Source: an uncultured Flavobacteriales bacterium
GTDB taxonomy: Bacteria > Bacteroidota > Bacteroidia > Flavobacteriales > Crocinitomicaceae
Direction of reading: 5' to 3'
DNA length: 14,233 nucleotides
NCBI GenBank assembly: GCA_946478775.1
Contig: CAMLDR010000109.1
Coordinates: 1 to 14,233, forward strand
Below, one piece after another: positions 1 to 6,641 of this stretch (positions are counted from its first letter, which is position 1; each line of letters opens with the position of its first letter). Below the pieces are notes generated by a model that saw nothing but the letters and a program-made list of their open reading frames with translations, had not been told where the DNA came from and did no database searches. The translations under genes and the position numbers were made by a program.

Positions 1-55
1 AATTACGAATTACGAATTACGAATTACGAATTACGAATTACGAATTACGAATTAC
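1..55. repeat. AATTACG tandem repeat (7-bp unit)
   Basis: Seven perfect copies of AATTACG (1-49) plus six further bases of an eighth copy (50-55) are read directly from the sequence. The array begins at the window edge, so its true length is unknown. A 10-base inverse match, ATTCGTAATT, lies at 113-122 and could pair with the array. It lies downstream of the 3' end of the minus-strand lipoprotein gene and codes for nothing recognisable. Short AT-rich arrays of this kind are, from general recall, frequent between genes in Flavobacteriia. Confidence 0.95.
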
Positions 56-141
56 TGAACAATTTTCATCCAATCTTTGGAAGAAGATATTGCTTCTTTT
101 GTGGATCAGATCATTCGTAATTTGGCATTAGGAATTTGTAA

Positions 142-636
142 TTATTTTGATTTCCGTACCATTTTCAGGTGATATGCTCCCGTATTTGCAAAACGGTTTT
201 CATCCAGTGATAACTGAACAATTTCTTTCGGTCGGAATTCGTATTCCATTCTTCGCACAGAATCGCCTAGATTTCCCTGTGAAAGGACCAGGATGTCTTT
301 TGAATTGCTTCTGACCTTTTTCCATTGGCCGCTGCAAACTAAAGTGGCGTCGCCGTCTTCGGTAGCATTTCGATACGTTTCTGTCAGGCGAAAAATCCCT
401 GTGGTATCTCCTTTTACAACCAGGCGCTGCTGAATTCCATCACAGTCTTCACAAGGGATCTCTCCTTCATAAATACGGAACACTTTGTAATCGGTATCGG
501 TAATGTACTTTTCTTCTTCCTTATTTACAGTGCTAAGTCCTGCAGATTTCTTCCCATTCTCCCTATGCTCAATGCAAGCAGTCAGGATCAGTACTGAACT
601 TGTAATAACAAACAAACTATTCCTTCGGTTTATCAT
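142..636 (-). CDS. NlpE-like lipoprotein
   Basis: Predicted envelope lipoprotein of 164 residues related to the N-terminal domain of NlpE, the copper-homeostasis/adhesion lipoprotein that in enterobacteria signals surface and copper stress. Seen: a basic N-terminus, a hydrophobic stretch and a lipobox LTAC with the lipidated Cys at about residue 21. After a polar linker comes GEIPCEDCDGI, with a CxxC pair at about 62/65, matching the family's G-x-x-PC-x-DC-x-GI signature. A beta-rich region follows, typical of this domain. The start is the ATG at 634-636; a TTG at 645 would add three residues but is less likely. The gene begins about 20 bases inside the 3' end of the upstream oxidoreductase, which suggests translational coupling. 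Enteric NlpE has a second, OB-fold domain that is absent here, as is common in Bacteroidota. Copper or stress sensing is family-based inference; nothing here proves it. Confidence 0.8.
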   Translation of the reverse strand: MINRRNSLFVITSSVLILTACIEHRENGKKSAGLSTVNKEEEKYITDTDYKVFRIYEGEIPCEDCDGIQQRLVVKGDTTGIFRLTETYRNATEDGDATLVCSGQWKKVRSNSKDILVLSQGNLGDSVRRMEYEFRPKEIVQLSLDENRFANTGAYHLKMVRKSK

Positions 637-1663
637 CCCACTCAATTATTAATTTTCCAACAGTTTTGCCTTCTTCAAGCAAACGGTGGGCCATTTTTAA
701 TTCTCCTTCTTTGTAGACACCACCTACAACCGGATGAATCTGCCCTTGTTTTACCATTTGCACCACCTCATTCAGACATTGGGTCAATACATTCGGCTTG
801 AAGTCAGCTATCTTCAACATGTTTATTCCTATAATGGATTTAGAACGCATCATTAATGCAATTGGTACAACAAAACCCATCTTTCTAACAAAATTAAGTG
901 TTGAAAGGATTCCCCACTTACCATTTGATAATTCAGAACCACCAAATAACACCATCCTTCCACCTGTGCCTAACAATGCCCAGTCTTTTTTGAAGGTAGT
1001 TCCTGCAACCGGGTTGAAACTGATATCCAATCTCTCTGATCCTAAACGGGTTGAAATCTGTTCTTCGTAAGCACCTGCTTTATAATTGATCACCTCATCT
1101 GCTCCCAGTTCCAAAACTAGTTTTTCCTTTTCTTTCGAACTGACCTTTGCAATCACGTGAGCTCCTTTCAATTTACACAACTGGATCAAAGCTGTTCCAA
1201 CTCCTCCGGCAGCGGCATGAATGAGCACTCGTTCTCCGGCCTGCACATTGGCCGACCGGTTTACCATGTAATAAGCCGTTACAAACTGGGTTGCCAAAGA
1301 CAGCGCAATTCCTGCGTCCATATCATCAATGACAGAAACAGCATAATTTTGAGTAATAACCTGTTTGGCATAACCTCCAAACCTGCAAAATCCCACTACC
1401 CGTTTACCGATCAATCCTTTGTCTGCATTTTCTCCTACCTCAGAAATCCTTCCCACCACTTCATAACCAATCACACAAGGCATCGGGGGAGCTTCCCGGT
1501 AATGACCTAAACGCGCCATTACATCAGCATAATTCAAGCCAAATGCTTCCACGTCTATCAGGACCTGATCCGCTTCCAATCCCGGCAAGCTAAGGCTTCT
1601 CAATTCGAAGGCGGTTTCAGCAATCCCCTTCTTTACCAAATGAAATGCTTCCGTTTGTTTCAT
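617..1663 (-). CDS. MDR-family NADPH:quinone oxidoreductase (VAT1-like)
   Basis: Zinc-independent medium-chain dehydrogenase/reductase of 348 residues that probably reduces quinones or enal/enone carbonyls with NADPH in the cytosol. Seen: an N-terminal GroES-like domain with the quinone-oxidoreductase signature GLNYADVMARLG (about 42-53); the nucleotide-binding motif HAAAGGVGTALIQL (about 149-162); and a Rossmann region with LGADEVINY (about 186-194). The structural and catalytic zinc cysteines of alcohol dehydrogenases are absent. A C-terminal NFVRKMGFV...INMLKIAD segment resembles synaptic-vesicle VAT-1 homologues more than classical Qor. The start is the ATG at 1661-1663; the reading frame stays open to 1741, but that extension would cross the promoter region shared with the divergent stress gene and lacks family similarity. 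A TAAATTTG box ends four bases upstream. The NlpE-like gene follows with overlap. The physiological substrate cannot be read from sequence. Confidence 0.9.
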   Translation of the reverse strand: MKQTEAFHLVKKGIAETAFELRSLSLPGLEADQVLIDVEAFGLNYADVMARLGHYREAPPMPCVIGYEVVGRISEVGENADKGLIGKRVVGFCRFGGYAKQVITQNYAVSVIDDMDAGIALSLATQFVTAYYMVNRSANVQAGERVLIHAAAGGVGTALIQLCKLKGAHVIAKVSSKEKEKLVLELGADEVINYKAGAYEEQISTRLGSERLDISFNPVAGTTFKKDWALLGTGGRMVLFGGSELSNGKWGILSTLNFVRKMGFVVPIALMMRSKSIIGINMLKIADFKPNVLTQCLNEVVQMVKQGQIHPVVGGVYKEGELKMAHRLLEEGKTVGKLIIEWDDKPKE

Positions 1664-1666
1664 ATA

Positions 1667-1674
1667 CAAATTTA
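1667..1674 (-). promoter_or_regulatory. Putative -7 box for the oxidoreductase gene
   Basis: On the minus strand TAAATTTG matches the Bacteroidota -7 consensus TAnnTTTG exactly and ends three bases before the ATG at 1663. If used, the mRNA would start at or next to the start codon (leaderless). No TTG -33 element is evident at the expected spacing, so the call is tentative. Confidence 0.4.
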
Positions 1675-1744
1675 AGCTAAAAAGTTCGCCGCCCTCTCTC
1701 CTAATGAACGGGTCTGCCGAAAAAATGCTATTTTTAATCAAACT

Positions 1745-1752
1745 TAAATTTG
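1745..1752 (+). promoter_or_regulatory. Putative -7 box for the universal stress gene
   Basis: TAAATTTG, an exact match to TAnnTTTG, ends five bases before the ATG at 1758. It mirrors the box on the other strand at 1667-1674: CTTAAATTTG occurs on both sides. As there, no good -33 TTG is visible and transcription would give an almost leaderless mRNA. Confidence 0.4.
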
Positions 1753-1757
1753 ATACA

Positions 1758-2579
1758 ATGGCGACAACATTCCATTACCTGGTTCCGATCGATTTTACTC
1801 CAGTAACTGAAAACGCTTTGGTTTTTGCATTGGATGCAGCCAAATTCAATAAGGGCGACATTGTGTTACTCCACATCATCTCACATACGAAAGAGCGCAT
1901 AGCTGCAGAAAAACAACTGCATGATCTGGCAGCCAAATACCAAAATCAGGAAGTTAAAATCTCGACGCGGGTGGTGATCGGAAAAGTGTTGCGAGACATT
2001 GGGATCATTGCAGATTCAATTGGTGTACAACTGATCATTATGGGAACGCACAGTACTTCGATCTGGCAAAAGATTTTCGGAAGCCCTGCTCTGTCGGTTA
2101 TTTCCAACAGCAATGTTCCGATTGTCCTGACCCAGCAAGATACTTCATTCCATAAAATCAAATCGATTGTAATGACTGTGGACCTGGCACGTGAAAGTGT
2201 GCAGGTGGTTCGTTATGCTTCCAGAGTGGCACAAGTGTTTAACTCCAAACTTTACCTGGTTGGCCAGCGTTATTCCGATGAAGGATTCATGCAGAAAATT
2301 GAGGTAAACCTGCGTGTAGCAAACGGTTATTTACAGGACCAGGGCTTAGATGCTACGATTCATTTGCTGGATTCAACCGGTTTTGAGAAAAACCTGATCG
2401 ACTATTGCCGGGAAGTAAGTGCCGATTTATTGGCAGCAACCCATTACCAGGATAACTTCCCTCTTTTCTCCAGCAATCTGGTTCAAAGTTTGGCCGAGAA
2501 TGAACTGGCTATCCCCGTGATGACTTTTGACGGAGAGGATACTTCTTCCGGGTCGCAATTCGGGTTTATTACCCAGTAA
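1758..2579 (+). CDS. Universal stress protein, two UspA domains in tandem
   Basis: Cytosolic stress protein of 273 residues made of two UspA folds. Domain 1 (about 1-126) begins FHYLVPIDFTPVTENAL, ends SNVPIVL, and keeps a recognisable nucleotide loop MGTHS (95-99) followed by FGSPALSV, close to the ATP-binding pattern G-x2-G-x9-G-S/T. Domain 2 (about 135-257) begins KSIVMTVDLARESVQVVRYA and ends IPVMTF, but its loop is degenerate (AATHYQDN at about 226), so it probably does not bind ATP. Tandem-domain proteins of this length are common in Bacteroidota. The start chosen is the ATG at 1758, which places the first beta strand as usual; an in-frame ATG at 1704 would add 18 residues of unlike sequence. 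The gene is divergent from the quinone oxidoreductase. Partners and trigger are unknown. Confidence 0.9.
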   Translation: MATTFHYLVPIDFTPVTENALVFALDAAKFNKGDIVLLHIISHTKERIAAEKQLHDLAAKYQNQEVKISTRVVIGKVLRDIGIIADSIGVQLIIMGTHSTSIWQKIFGSPALSVISNSNVPIVLTQQDTSFHKIKSIVMTVDLARESVQVVRYASRVAQVFNSKLYLVGQRYSDEGFMQKIEVNLRVANGYLQDQGLDATIHLLDSTGFEKNLIDYCREVSADLLAATHYQDNFPLFSSNLVQSLAENELAIPVMTFDGEDTSSGSQFGFITQ

Positions 2580-2648
2580 GAATACCACGTCTTCAAGATA
2601 TTCAGAATAAGTTAATTCTTAAACCCGACAGATCATAAAATTATCAGG

Positions 2649-2682
2649 ACGGATGAGTTTGAAAAAGCTTATCCGTTTCCTT
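2649..2682. terminator. Hairpin between convergent genes
   Basis: ACGGATGAG (2649-2657) can pair with CTTATCCGT (2668-2676), nine pairs with one G-U, around a 10-base loop. On the plus strand it is followed by TTTCCTTTT, a broken T tract. It sits 70 bases after the universal stress gene and its right arm includes the rsmI stop codon (2669-2671). It could end the plus-strand transcript; the minus-strand side has no good T tract. Confidence 0.45.
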
Positions 2683-3343
2683 TTATAAGCAATACGATTT
2701 CTCCTTTAGGTGGATTTGCTTTGTAATAATCCAATACTTCCTGAGCTGTTCCACGTTTGAACTCTTCGAAGAATTTACTGATCTCACGCGCCACGCAAAC
2801 TTGTCTGTCTGCACCCAAAATGGAAACACATTCTTCCAAGGCTTTAATGATCCGGTGCGGTGATTCGTAGAAAACGACCGTTCGTTCCTCTTCTAAAATA
2901 GAAAGCCATTTTGTTTGGCGTCCCTTTTTATGGGGTAAAAATCCTTCATACAGGAAGCGATCACACGGAAACCCGCTTGCCACCAATGCCGGAACAAAAG
3001 CGGTAGGGCCAGGTAAACAAGTCACCTCCAAACCTGCCTCCACACAAGCCCGGACCAATAAGAAACCCGGATCCGAAATAGCGGGAGTTCCTGCATCTGA
3101 AACCAATACGGTGCATTGATTCTCCCGAACAGTCTGAACCGAACGCTCTAACTGTTTGTGCTCGTTGTGTGCATGAAAAGGAATAATCTGCTTTCCGGTG
3201 ATTTCAAGATGTGACAGCAATTTCTTCGTTACTCTCGTATCTTCCGAATAAATAATTTCTGCCTCTTTGAGCAAACGAATTGCTCTTAAGGTAATATCTT
3301 CCAAATTTCCAACAGGCGTTGGAACCACAAATAACACACCCAT
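2669..3343 (-). CDS. rsmI: 16S rRNA (cytidine-1402-2'-O)-methyltransferase RsmI
   Basis: SAM-dependent tetrapyrrole-methylase-fold enzyme that 2'-O-methylates C1402 of 16S rRNA in the decoding centre. Nearly every family motif is present: VPTPVGNLEDITLRA (7-21), EDTR (34-37), VSDAGTPAISDPG (81-93), LPGPTAFVPALVASGFP (110-126), FYESPHR (158-164) and REISKFFEE (186-194). The protein has 224 residues against about 286 in E. coli; it stops after the methylase fold (GEIVLLIKGNG) and lacks the small C-terminal domain, a form I recall as usual in Bacteroidota and not a truncation. It starts 11 bases after the RDD membrane-protein gene and is likely cotranscribed with it. A hairpin overlaps its stop codon. 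Confidence 0.95.
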   Translation of the reverse strand: MGVLFVVPTPVGNLEDITLRAIRLLKEAEIIYSEDTRVTKKLLSHLEITGKQIIPFHAHNEHKQLERSVQTVRENQCTVLVSDAGTPAISDPGFLLVRACVEAGLEVTCLPGPTAFVPALVASGFPCDRFLYEGFLPHKKGRQTKWLSILEEERTVVFYESPHRIIKALEECVSILGADRQVCVAREISKFFEEFKRGTAQEVLDYYKANPPKGEIVLLIKGNG

Positions 3344-3354
3344 CTTTATTCTTT

Positions 3355-4107
3355 TTAGCGTGTTAATACCACGTAATCCTGTAAGATCGTTTTAAGGAAC
3401 TCCATTCTTTTCGGCGGAGTTTCGGACAATCCGATCAGGCGCGCCGTTTCATCCGCCAATTGGATTGCAAAATCTTTGTTCGGCTGATTTGGATAACGCT
3501 GAACTCTTAAAATCGTATTCTTGATCAATAACATGTCTTCATCTGAAAAGCGAATCACATTGGGATAAGTTGGGACGTGATTATCTGAGTTTTTAATAGA
3601 AAGTACATCCTTTAAACTATAAACCTGCGTATCCTTCACTTTAATCACGACTGTATCGGCCATGATGTCCCCTATTCGCTGTCTTTTCTCCGTAGTTCCG
3701 GCAACCAATAGCGCCAGGAAGCCAAAACCGCCCACCCAAATATCTACTACTCTAAAGATCCATCGGGTGAAATATTCTCTTAACCCGGCGGTTTCACCAT
3801 TGCTTTTCACCACCCGGATTCCCATAATCAATTTCCCAAGTGAGCGGCCGTTTGTTAACCATTCAATAACCGGAGAATACAAGAGCCAGGGTAAACGCAA
3901 GAGGAAAATACTTAAAAGTGACCACCTGTTCTGAACGGAGTTCATGTCCAGGTCCAATAAATTAGCTGAGATAATGTAGCTAGCTATCAGTAGATAGATA
4001 AGCAAAAAGACCACATCCAAAAAGGCAGCAACCGCACGATATACGGGACTTGCCAGCTCGTAATCAATAGTAACAAATTGCGAAGTTGTAAACGAAATTG
4101 TTTTCAT
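3355..4107 (-). CDS. RDD-family membrane protein
   Basis: Integral membrane protein of 250 residues with an RDD domain. Seen: the Arg and first Asp in YRAVAAFLDVV (R24, D31), then hydrophobic segments at about 25-48, 63-82 and 117-137. The conserved NGRSLGKLIMGIRVV (86-100) and RQRIGDIMADTVVI (142-155) carry the remaining RDD hallmarks. A hydrophilic tail of about 90 residues follows, predicted cytoplasmic, with no recognised domain. RDD proteins are poorly characterised; some have been linked to ion transport or osmotic/alkaline tolerance, but the sequence does not decide the role. In Bacteroidota such genes often stand next to spoIIM-like and MoxR/DUF58 genes; here the neighbour is rsmI instead, 11 bases downstream. 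Upstream, a near-consensus TATTTTCG lies 19 bases before the ATG. Confidence 0.88.
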   Translation of the reverse strand: MKTISFTTSQFVTIDYELASPVYRAVAAFLDVVFLLIYLLIASYIISANLLDLDMNSVQNRWSLLSIFLLRLPWLLYSPVIEWLTNGRSLGKLIMGIRVVKSNGETAGLREYFTRWIFRVVDIWVGGFGFLALLVAGTTEKRQRIGDIMADTVVIKVKDTQVYSLKDVLSIKNSDNHVPTYPNVIRFSDEDMLLIKNTILRVQRYPNQPNKDFAIQLADETARLIGLSETPPKRMEFLKTILQDYVVLTR

Positions 4108-4126
4108 ACCTTTTTAGATGTGAAAC

Positions 4127-4134
4127 CGAAAATA
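4127..4134 (-). promoter_or_regulatory. Possible -7 box for the RDD-rsmI pair
   Basis: On the minus strand TATTTTCG differs from TAnnTTTG at one base and lies 19 bases upstream of the ATG at 4107. The same TATTTTCGGT, followed within a base or two by TCACA, precedes the MFS transporter gene (12207). No clear -33 element is seen. Confidence 0.3.
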
Positions 4135-4230
4135 CGAATTTTAAGTTATTTACGAGAATCAGCCTTCATTTTACCAGAGATGCCATTGAAGTATGACCCA
4201 AATCTGCGCCTTCGGCCCAGCTTTTCTTTT

Positions 4231-4254
4231 TACCACAAATACACGAATTTTAAG
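4231..4254. repeat. Relic of dispersed intergenic repeat
   Basis: The stretch reading TACCACAAATACACGAATTT onward lies in the 209-base gap between the RDD and exonuclease-like genes. Its reverse complement (AATTCGTGTATTTGTGGT) resembles a motif I recall as recurring between Bacteroidota genes. Within this gap ACGAATTTTAAG occurs twice exactly, at 4134-4145 and 4243-4254. The rest of 4108-4316 shows no gene and no convincing terminator; a five-pair AGGCG/CGCCT hairpin near 4255 lacks a T tract. Confidence 0.45.
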
Positions 4255-4316
4255 AGGCGCCTACCGGTCGCCTTTTCTGGAATTCAAGACTTCGCCAGCT
4301 CTGTCAGTTTAAATAA

Positions 4317-5348
4317 TTACTTTAAAATGAGTTGAATCGGTAAATGGTCTGAATAGCCTCCGTAATAATTTGGTCCGCCATAAGTTGTGGAAGGTTTTTT
4401 ACTTCCATCCTTTTGGGTGAAGAGCAGTTTCTCCTCGTAAACAATTTTTCCATCGTTTGGAGAAAGCTGAATTCCATTGCTTCCGTTGAAAAGTGCTTTT
4501 GAAACAATGAAATGGTCCAAAATACCCCATTCGCCTTTGTAATTGTGTGTTCCTTTACCTGCTTTGTGATCATCTTCAAAAAGGTCGAGCAAATCTGCGC
4601 CTGTGTCTGCAACCCCTTTAGCTTTGAGCACATCTTGGATGGAAACGTTATCGGGGTGATCGTTAAAATCTCCCATCAACACAATATTCGCCTTCGGATC
4701 AACCTTCAGGATCGCATCCACTTTAGCTCGCGCAACCTTAGCTGCCTGAATCCTTCTGATTTCCGATCCTTCTCCGCCTCTGCGCGACGGCCAGTGATTC
4801 ACAAACAAATGAATGATTTTTCCTCCTTCCAGCTGTCCTTTCACGTACAGAATATCACGTGTTTTAAAATCGGCAATGGAATCAATGGAGACTTTCAGGT
4901 TTTCCATTTTGATCAGCTTAAAGGCACTTTTATCGTAAAGCAGTCCGCAGTCAATTCCACGTGCATCCGGCGAATCTTTATGCGCAATCGCATAGTTTGT
5001 TTTTGCTAAACGACCTGTTTTCTTCAAGTCGATTAAAACACCCTTATTTTCTATTTCGATCAACCCGATCAGAATAGGATTTTCCGAAAGGTTCATCGTA
5101 ATTGCTTCTACCAAATGGTCCAGCTTCACCTTGTATCTCTCTGAATTCCACTTCAATTTCCCATCGGGAAGGAATTCTTCATCAATGACCCCTTTGTCGT
5201 CAATGGTATCAAACAAATTCTCCACATTATAGGAAACGATTGCTCTTCCATGAAACGGCTGGGGTGAGCTTTTCTTTGATTCTTTTTGTGAAAATCCGTT
5301 TACCTGGCAAACGAAGATCAGGATCGAAAACAAAACAATTTTTTTCAT
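4317..5348 (-). CDS. Exported endonuclease/exonuclease/phosphatase-family protein
   Basis: Secreted or periplasmic metal-dependent phosphoesterase of the EEP (DNase I-like) superfamily, 343 residues. Seen: a signal peptide (MKKIVLFSILIFVCQVNGFS, cleavage about 20-21), then the catalytic motifs in the usual order: SYNVENLFD (39-47), IEIEN (97-101, metal-binding Glu), RGIDCGLLYD (130-139), NHWPSRRGG (184-192, catalytic His185), LMGDFNDHP (224-232, Asp227/Asn229), LDHF (277-280) and YSDHLPI (332-338, Asp334/His335). All key residues are intact. Targets in this superfamily range from nucleic acids to phospholipids and phosphoinositides, so the substrate cannot be named; a role in extracellular DNA or phosphate scavenging is inference. 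It begins 17 bases after the M42 peptidase gene and probably shares its transcript. The Cys at 14 lacks a proper lipobox, so this is not called a lipoprotein. Confidence 0.9.
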   Translation of the reverse strand: MKKIVLFSILIFVCQVNGFSQKESKKSSPQPFHGRAIVSYNVENLFDTIDDKGVIDEEFLPDGKLKWNSERYKVKLDHLVEAITMNLSENPILIGLIEIENKGVLIDLKKTGRLAKTNYAIAHKDSPDARGIDCGLLYDKSAFKLIKMENLKVSIDSIADFKTRDILYVKGQLEGGKIIHLFVNHWPSRRGGEGSEIRRIQAAKVARAKVDAILKVDPKANIVLMGDFNDHPDNVSIQDVLKAKGVADTGADLLDLFEDDHKAGKGTHNYKGEWGILDHFIVSKALFNGSNGIQLSPNDGKIVYEEKLLFTQKDGSKKPSTTYGGPNYYGGYSDHLPIQLILK

Positions 5349-5365
5349 AGTAAATCTTTAATTCT

Positions 5366-6409
5366 TTAATATTCTAAGTTGAATTGGTTCAGTTCTAACA
5401 AACATGAAGCCAGCAAATCAATACTTGCCTGAATGTCGTCTTTATGTGCCATTTCGATGACCTGGTGCAAATGCCTTGTTGGAATGGAAACCGCTCCTGC
5501 GATAGATCCTCCGGGCGACATGCGCTGAATTCCGGCTGTATCTGTTCCACCTGCTGTGAGGATCTCAGGCTGCCATTTAATCTTGTTCCGTTCAGCCACT
5601 TCTTTCATATACCGAACCATCCGTGAATCACAAATGGTAGATGCATCCATAATCTTGATAGCGGTTCCTTCACCCAATTTGGTAATTTGTTCGTGCGCTG
5701 CTGCTCCGGGAAGATCAAAAGCAATCGTCGTATCTAAACCAAAACCAAAGGTTGGTTTAATATTCAGGCTGGCCACATTTGCTCCGCGGATTCCCACTTC
5801 TTCCTGAACGGTAAAAACCATGTACACATCATTCGGAAGCTCTTTTCCTTTTAGTACTTTCAGGACCTCAATAGCAATAAAAACGGCCAATCGATTATCC
5901 AGTGATTTACTATTGAAACACTCTCCCATTTGGATGAACTCTCTTTCGCGTGTGATCACATCTCCTATCGAAACCAATTCCTTTACTTTTTCAGCTGGCA
6001 AACCTGTATCCACAAAGTAATCTGTAAGTTTGGCCACTTTATTCCGTTCATCCTGGGTCATTACATGGATCGGTTTCGAAGCCATTACTCCGATTATATC
6101 TTCTTTTCCATGAATAATTACACGCTGAGCGGTTAATGTTTTGGGATCAAAGCCCCCTAAAGTGGTGAAACGAATAAAACCTTTGTCGTCAATATAAGTA
6201 ACCATGAAACCGATCTCATCCATGTGTGCTCCGATCATCACGGATTTGTCGGACTTTCCTTTGCGGATCCCATAGACATTTCCCATATTGTCGACCTCCA
6301 CCTTGTCACAAAGAGACTCAATTTCGCGCAGCACCAGTTTTCTAACGCCGTCTTCGTGTCCGGGAGCTCCGGGGGTTTTACATATTTCGGCTAAGAGCTT
6401 TTTATTCAT
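5366..6409 (-). CDS. M42-family metallo-aminopeptidase
   Basis: Cytosolic di-metal aminopeptidase of family M42 (glutamyl aminopeptidase/tetrahedral TET type), 347 residues, the usual family length. It removes N-terminal residues from peptides during late protein turnover. Seen: AHMDEIGFMV (61-70, metal ligand His62 and Asp64), SLDNR (169-173, bridging Asp171), QEEVGIRGA (202-210, catalytic Glu203 and ligand Glu204), GLDTT (224-228, Asp226) and IPTRHLH (309-315, ligand His315). The last motif is usually RYxHS, so the Tyr-to-His change and the following Gln are minor departures. The insertion between about 88 and 165 corresponds to the PDZ-like dimerisation domain. There is no signal peptide. 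A TACTTTTG box lies 16 bases upstream. The secreted EEP-family gene follows 17 bases later. M42 proteins have sometimes been annotated as cellulases (FrvX), so exact specificity is open. Confidence 0.93.
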   Translation of the reverse strand: MNKKLLAEICKTPGAPGHEDGVRKLVLREIESLCDKVEVDNMGNVYGIRKGKSDKSVMIGAHMDEIGFMVTYIDDKGFIRFTTLGGFDPKTLTAQRVIIHGKEDIIGVMASKPIHVMTQDERNKVAKLTDYFVDTGLPAEKVKELVSIGDVITREREFIQMGECFNSKSLDNRLAVFIAIEVLKVLKGKELPNDVYMVFTVQEEVGIRGANVASLNIKPTFGFGLDTTIAFDLPGAAAHEQITKLGEGTAIKIMDASTICDSRMVRYMKEVAERNKIKWQPEILTAGGTDTAGIQRMSPGGSIAGAVSIPTRHLHQVIEMAHKDDIQASIDLLASCLLELNQFNLEY

Positions 6410-6425
6410 TTTTTCAAGTTTGCAT

Positions 6426-6433
6426 CAAAAGTA
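6426..6433 (-). promoter_or_regulatory. Putative promoter of the M42-EEP pair
   Basis: On the minus strand TACTTTTG matches TAnnTTTG exactly and ends 16 bases before the ATG at 6409. A TTG (plus-strand CAA at 6457-6459) lies 23 bases further upstream, slightly wider than the usual 19-21 spacing of the -33 element. Confidence 0.45.
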
Positions 6434-6588
6434 ATAGAAATACAGGTGCATTGCTTCAATCTGAAGTTTAAAGAATCAGGAAATAAGTGTTAAGTAAATA
6501 GCAGCCAGACACTAGTGATTCGGGAATAGCTATTGCACGTCTAATGTATTTTACCAGTATTAAATCAACACCTATTAAATAAAACCAC

Positions 6589-6596
6589 TAAATTTG
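6589..6596 (+). promoter_or_regulatory. Putative -7 box for the secreted protein gene
   Basis: TAAATTTG, matching TAnnTTTG exactly, lies 45 bases upstream of the ATG at 6642 and predicts a leader of about 40 bases. A canonical -33 TTG is not evident. The rest of the 232-base divergent gap (6410-6641) is AT-rich with no gene visible. Confidence 0.4.
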
Positions 6597-6641
6597 ATCT
6601 ATTAAACCAGATTCTACCCCAGAATCTTAAATCAACATACT

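Noticed and set aside
1..141. Tandem array considered as a CRISPR array or origin iterons.
   Set aside because: The unit is seven bases with no spacers, and there are no cas, replication or partition genes in view.
59..172. A stop-free plus-strand stretch of 37 codons after the tandem array that reads like the end of a protein.
   Set aside because: It is preceded immediately by an in-frame TGA (56-58), has no start codon, and overlaps the 3' end of the lipoprotein gene. A gene remnant is possible but cannot be supported.
798..1510. Open frames on the plus strand inside the quinone oxidoreductase gene.
   Set aside because: They are antisense to a strongly conserved enzyme, have no recognisable domains and lack promoter or start context; they are shadows of the real gene.
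1664..1757. Longer versions of both divergent genes, starting at 1741 (minus) and 1704 (plus).
   Set aside because: They would overlap each other and remove all promoter space; the extra N-terminal residues do not match either family, while the inner ATGs give normal family starts.
4254..4276. AGGCG...CGCCT hairpin considered as a terminator for the EEP-family gene.
   Set aside because: The stem is only five pairs and no T tract follows on the minus strand.
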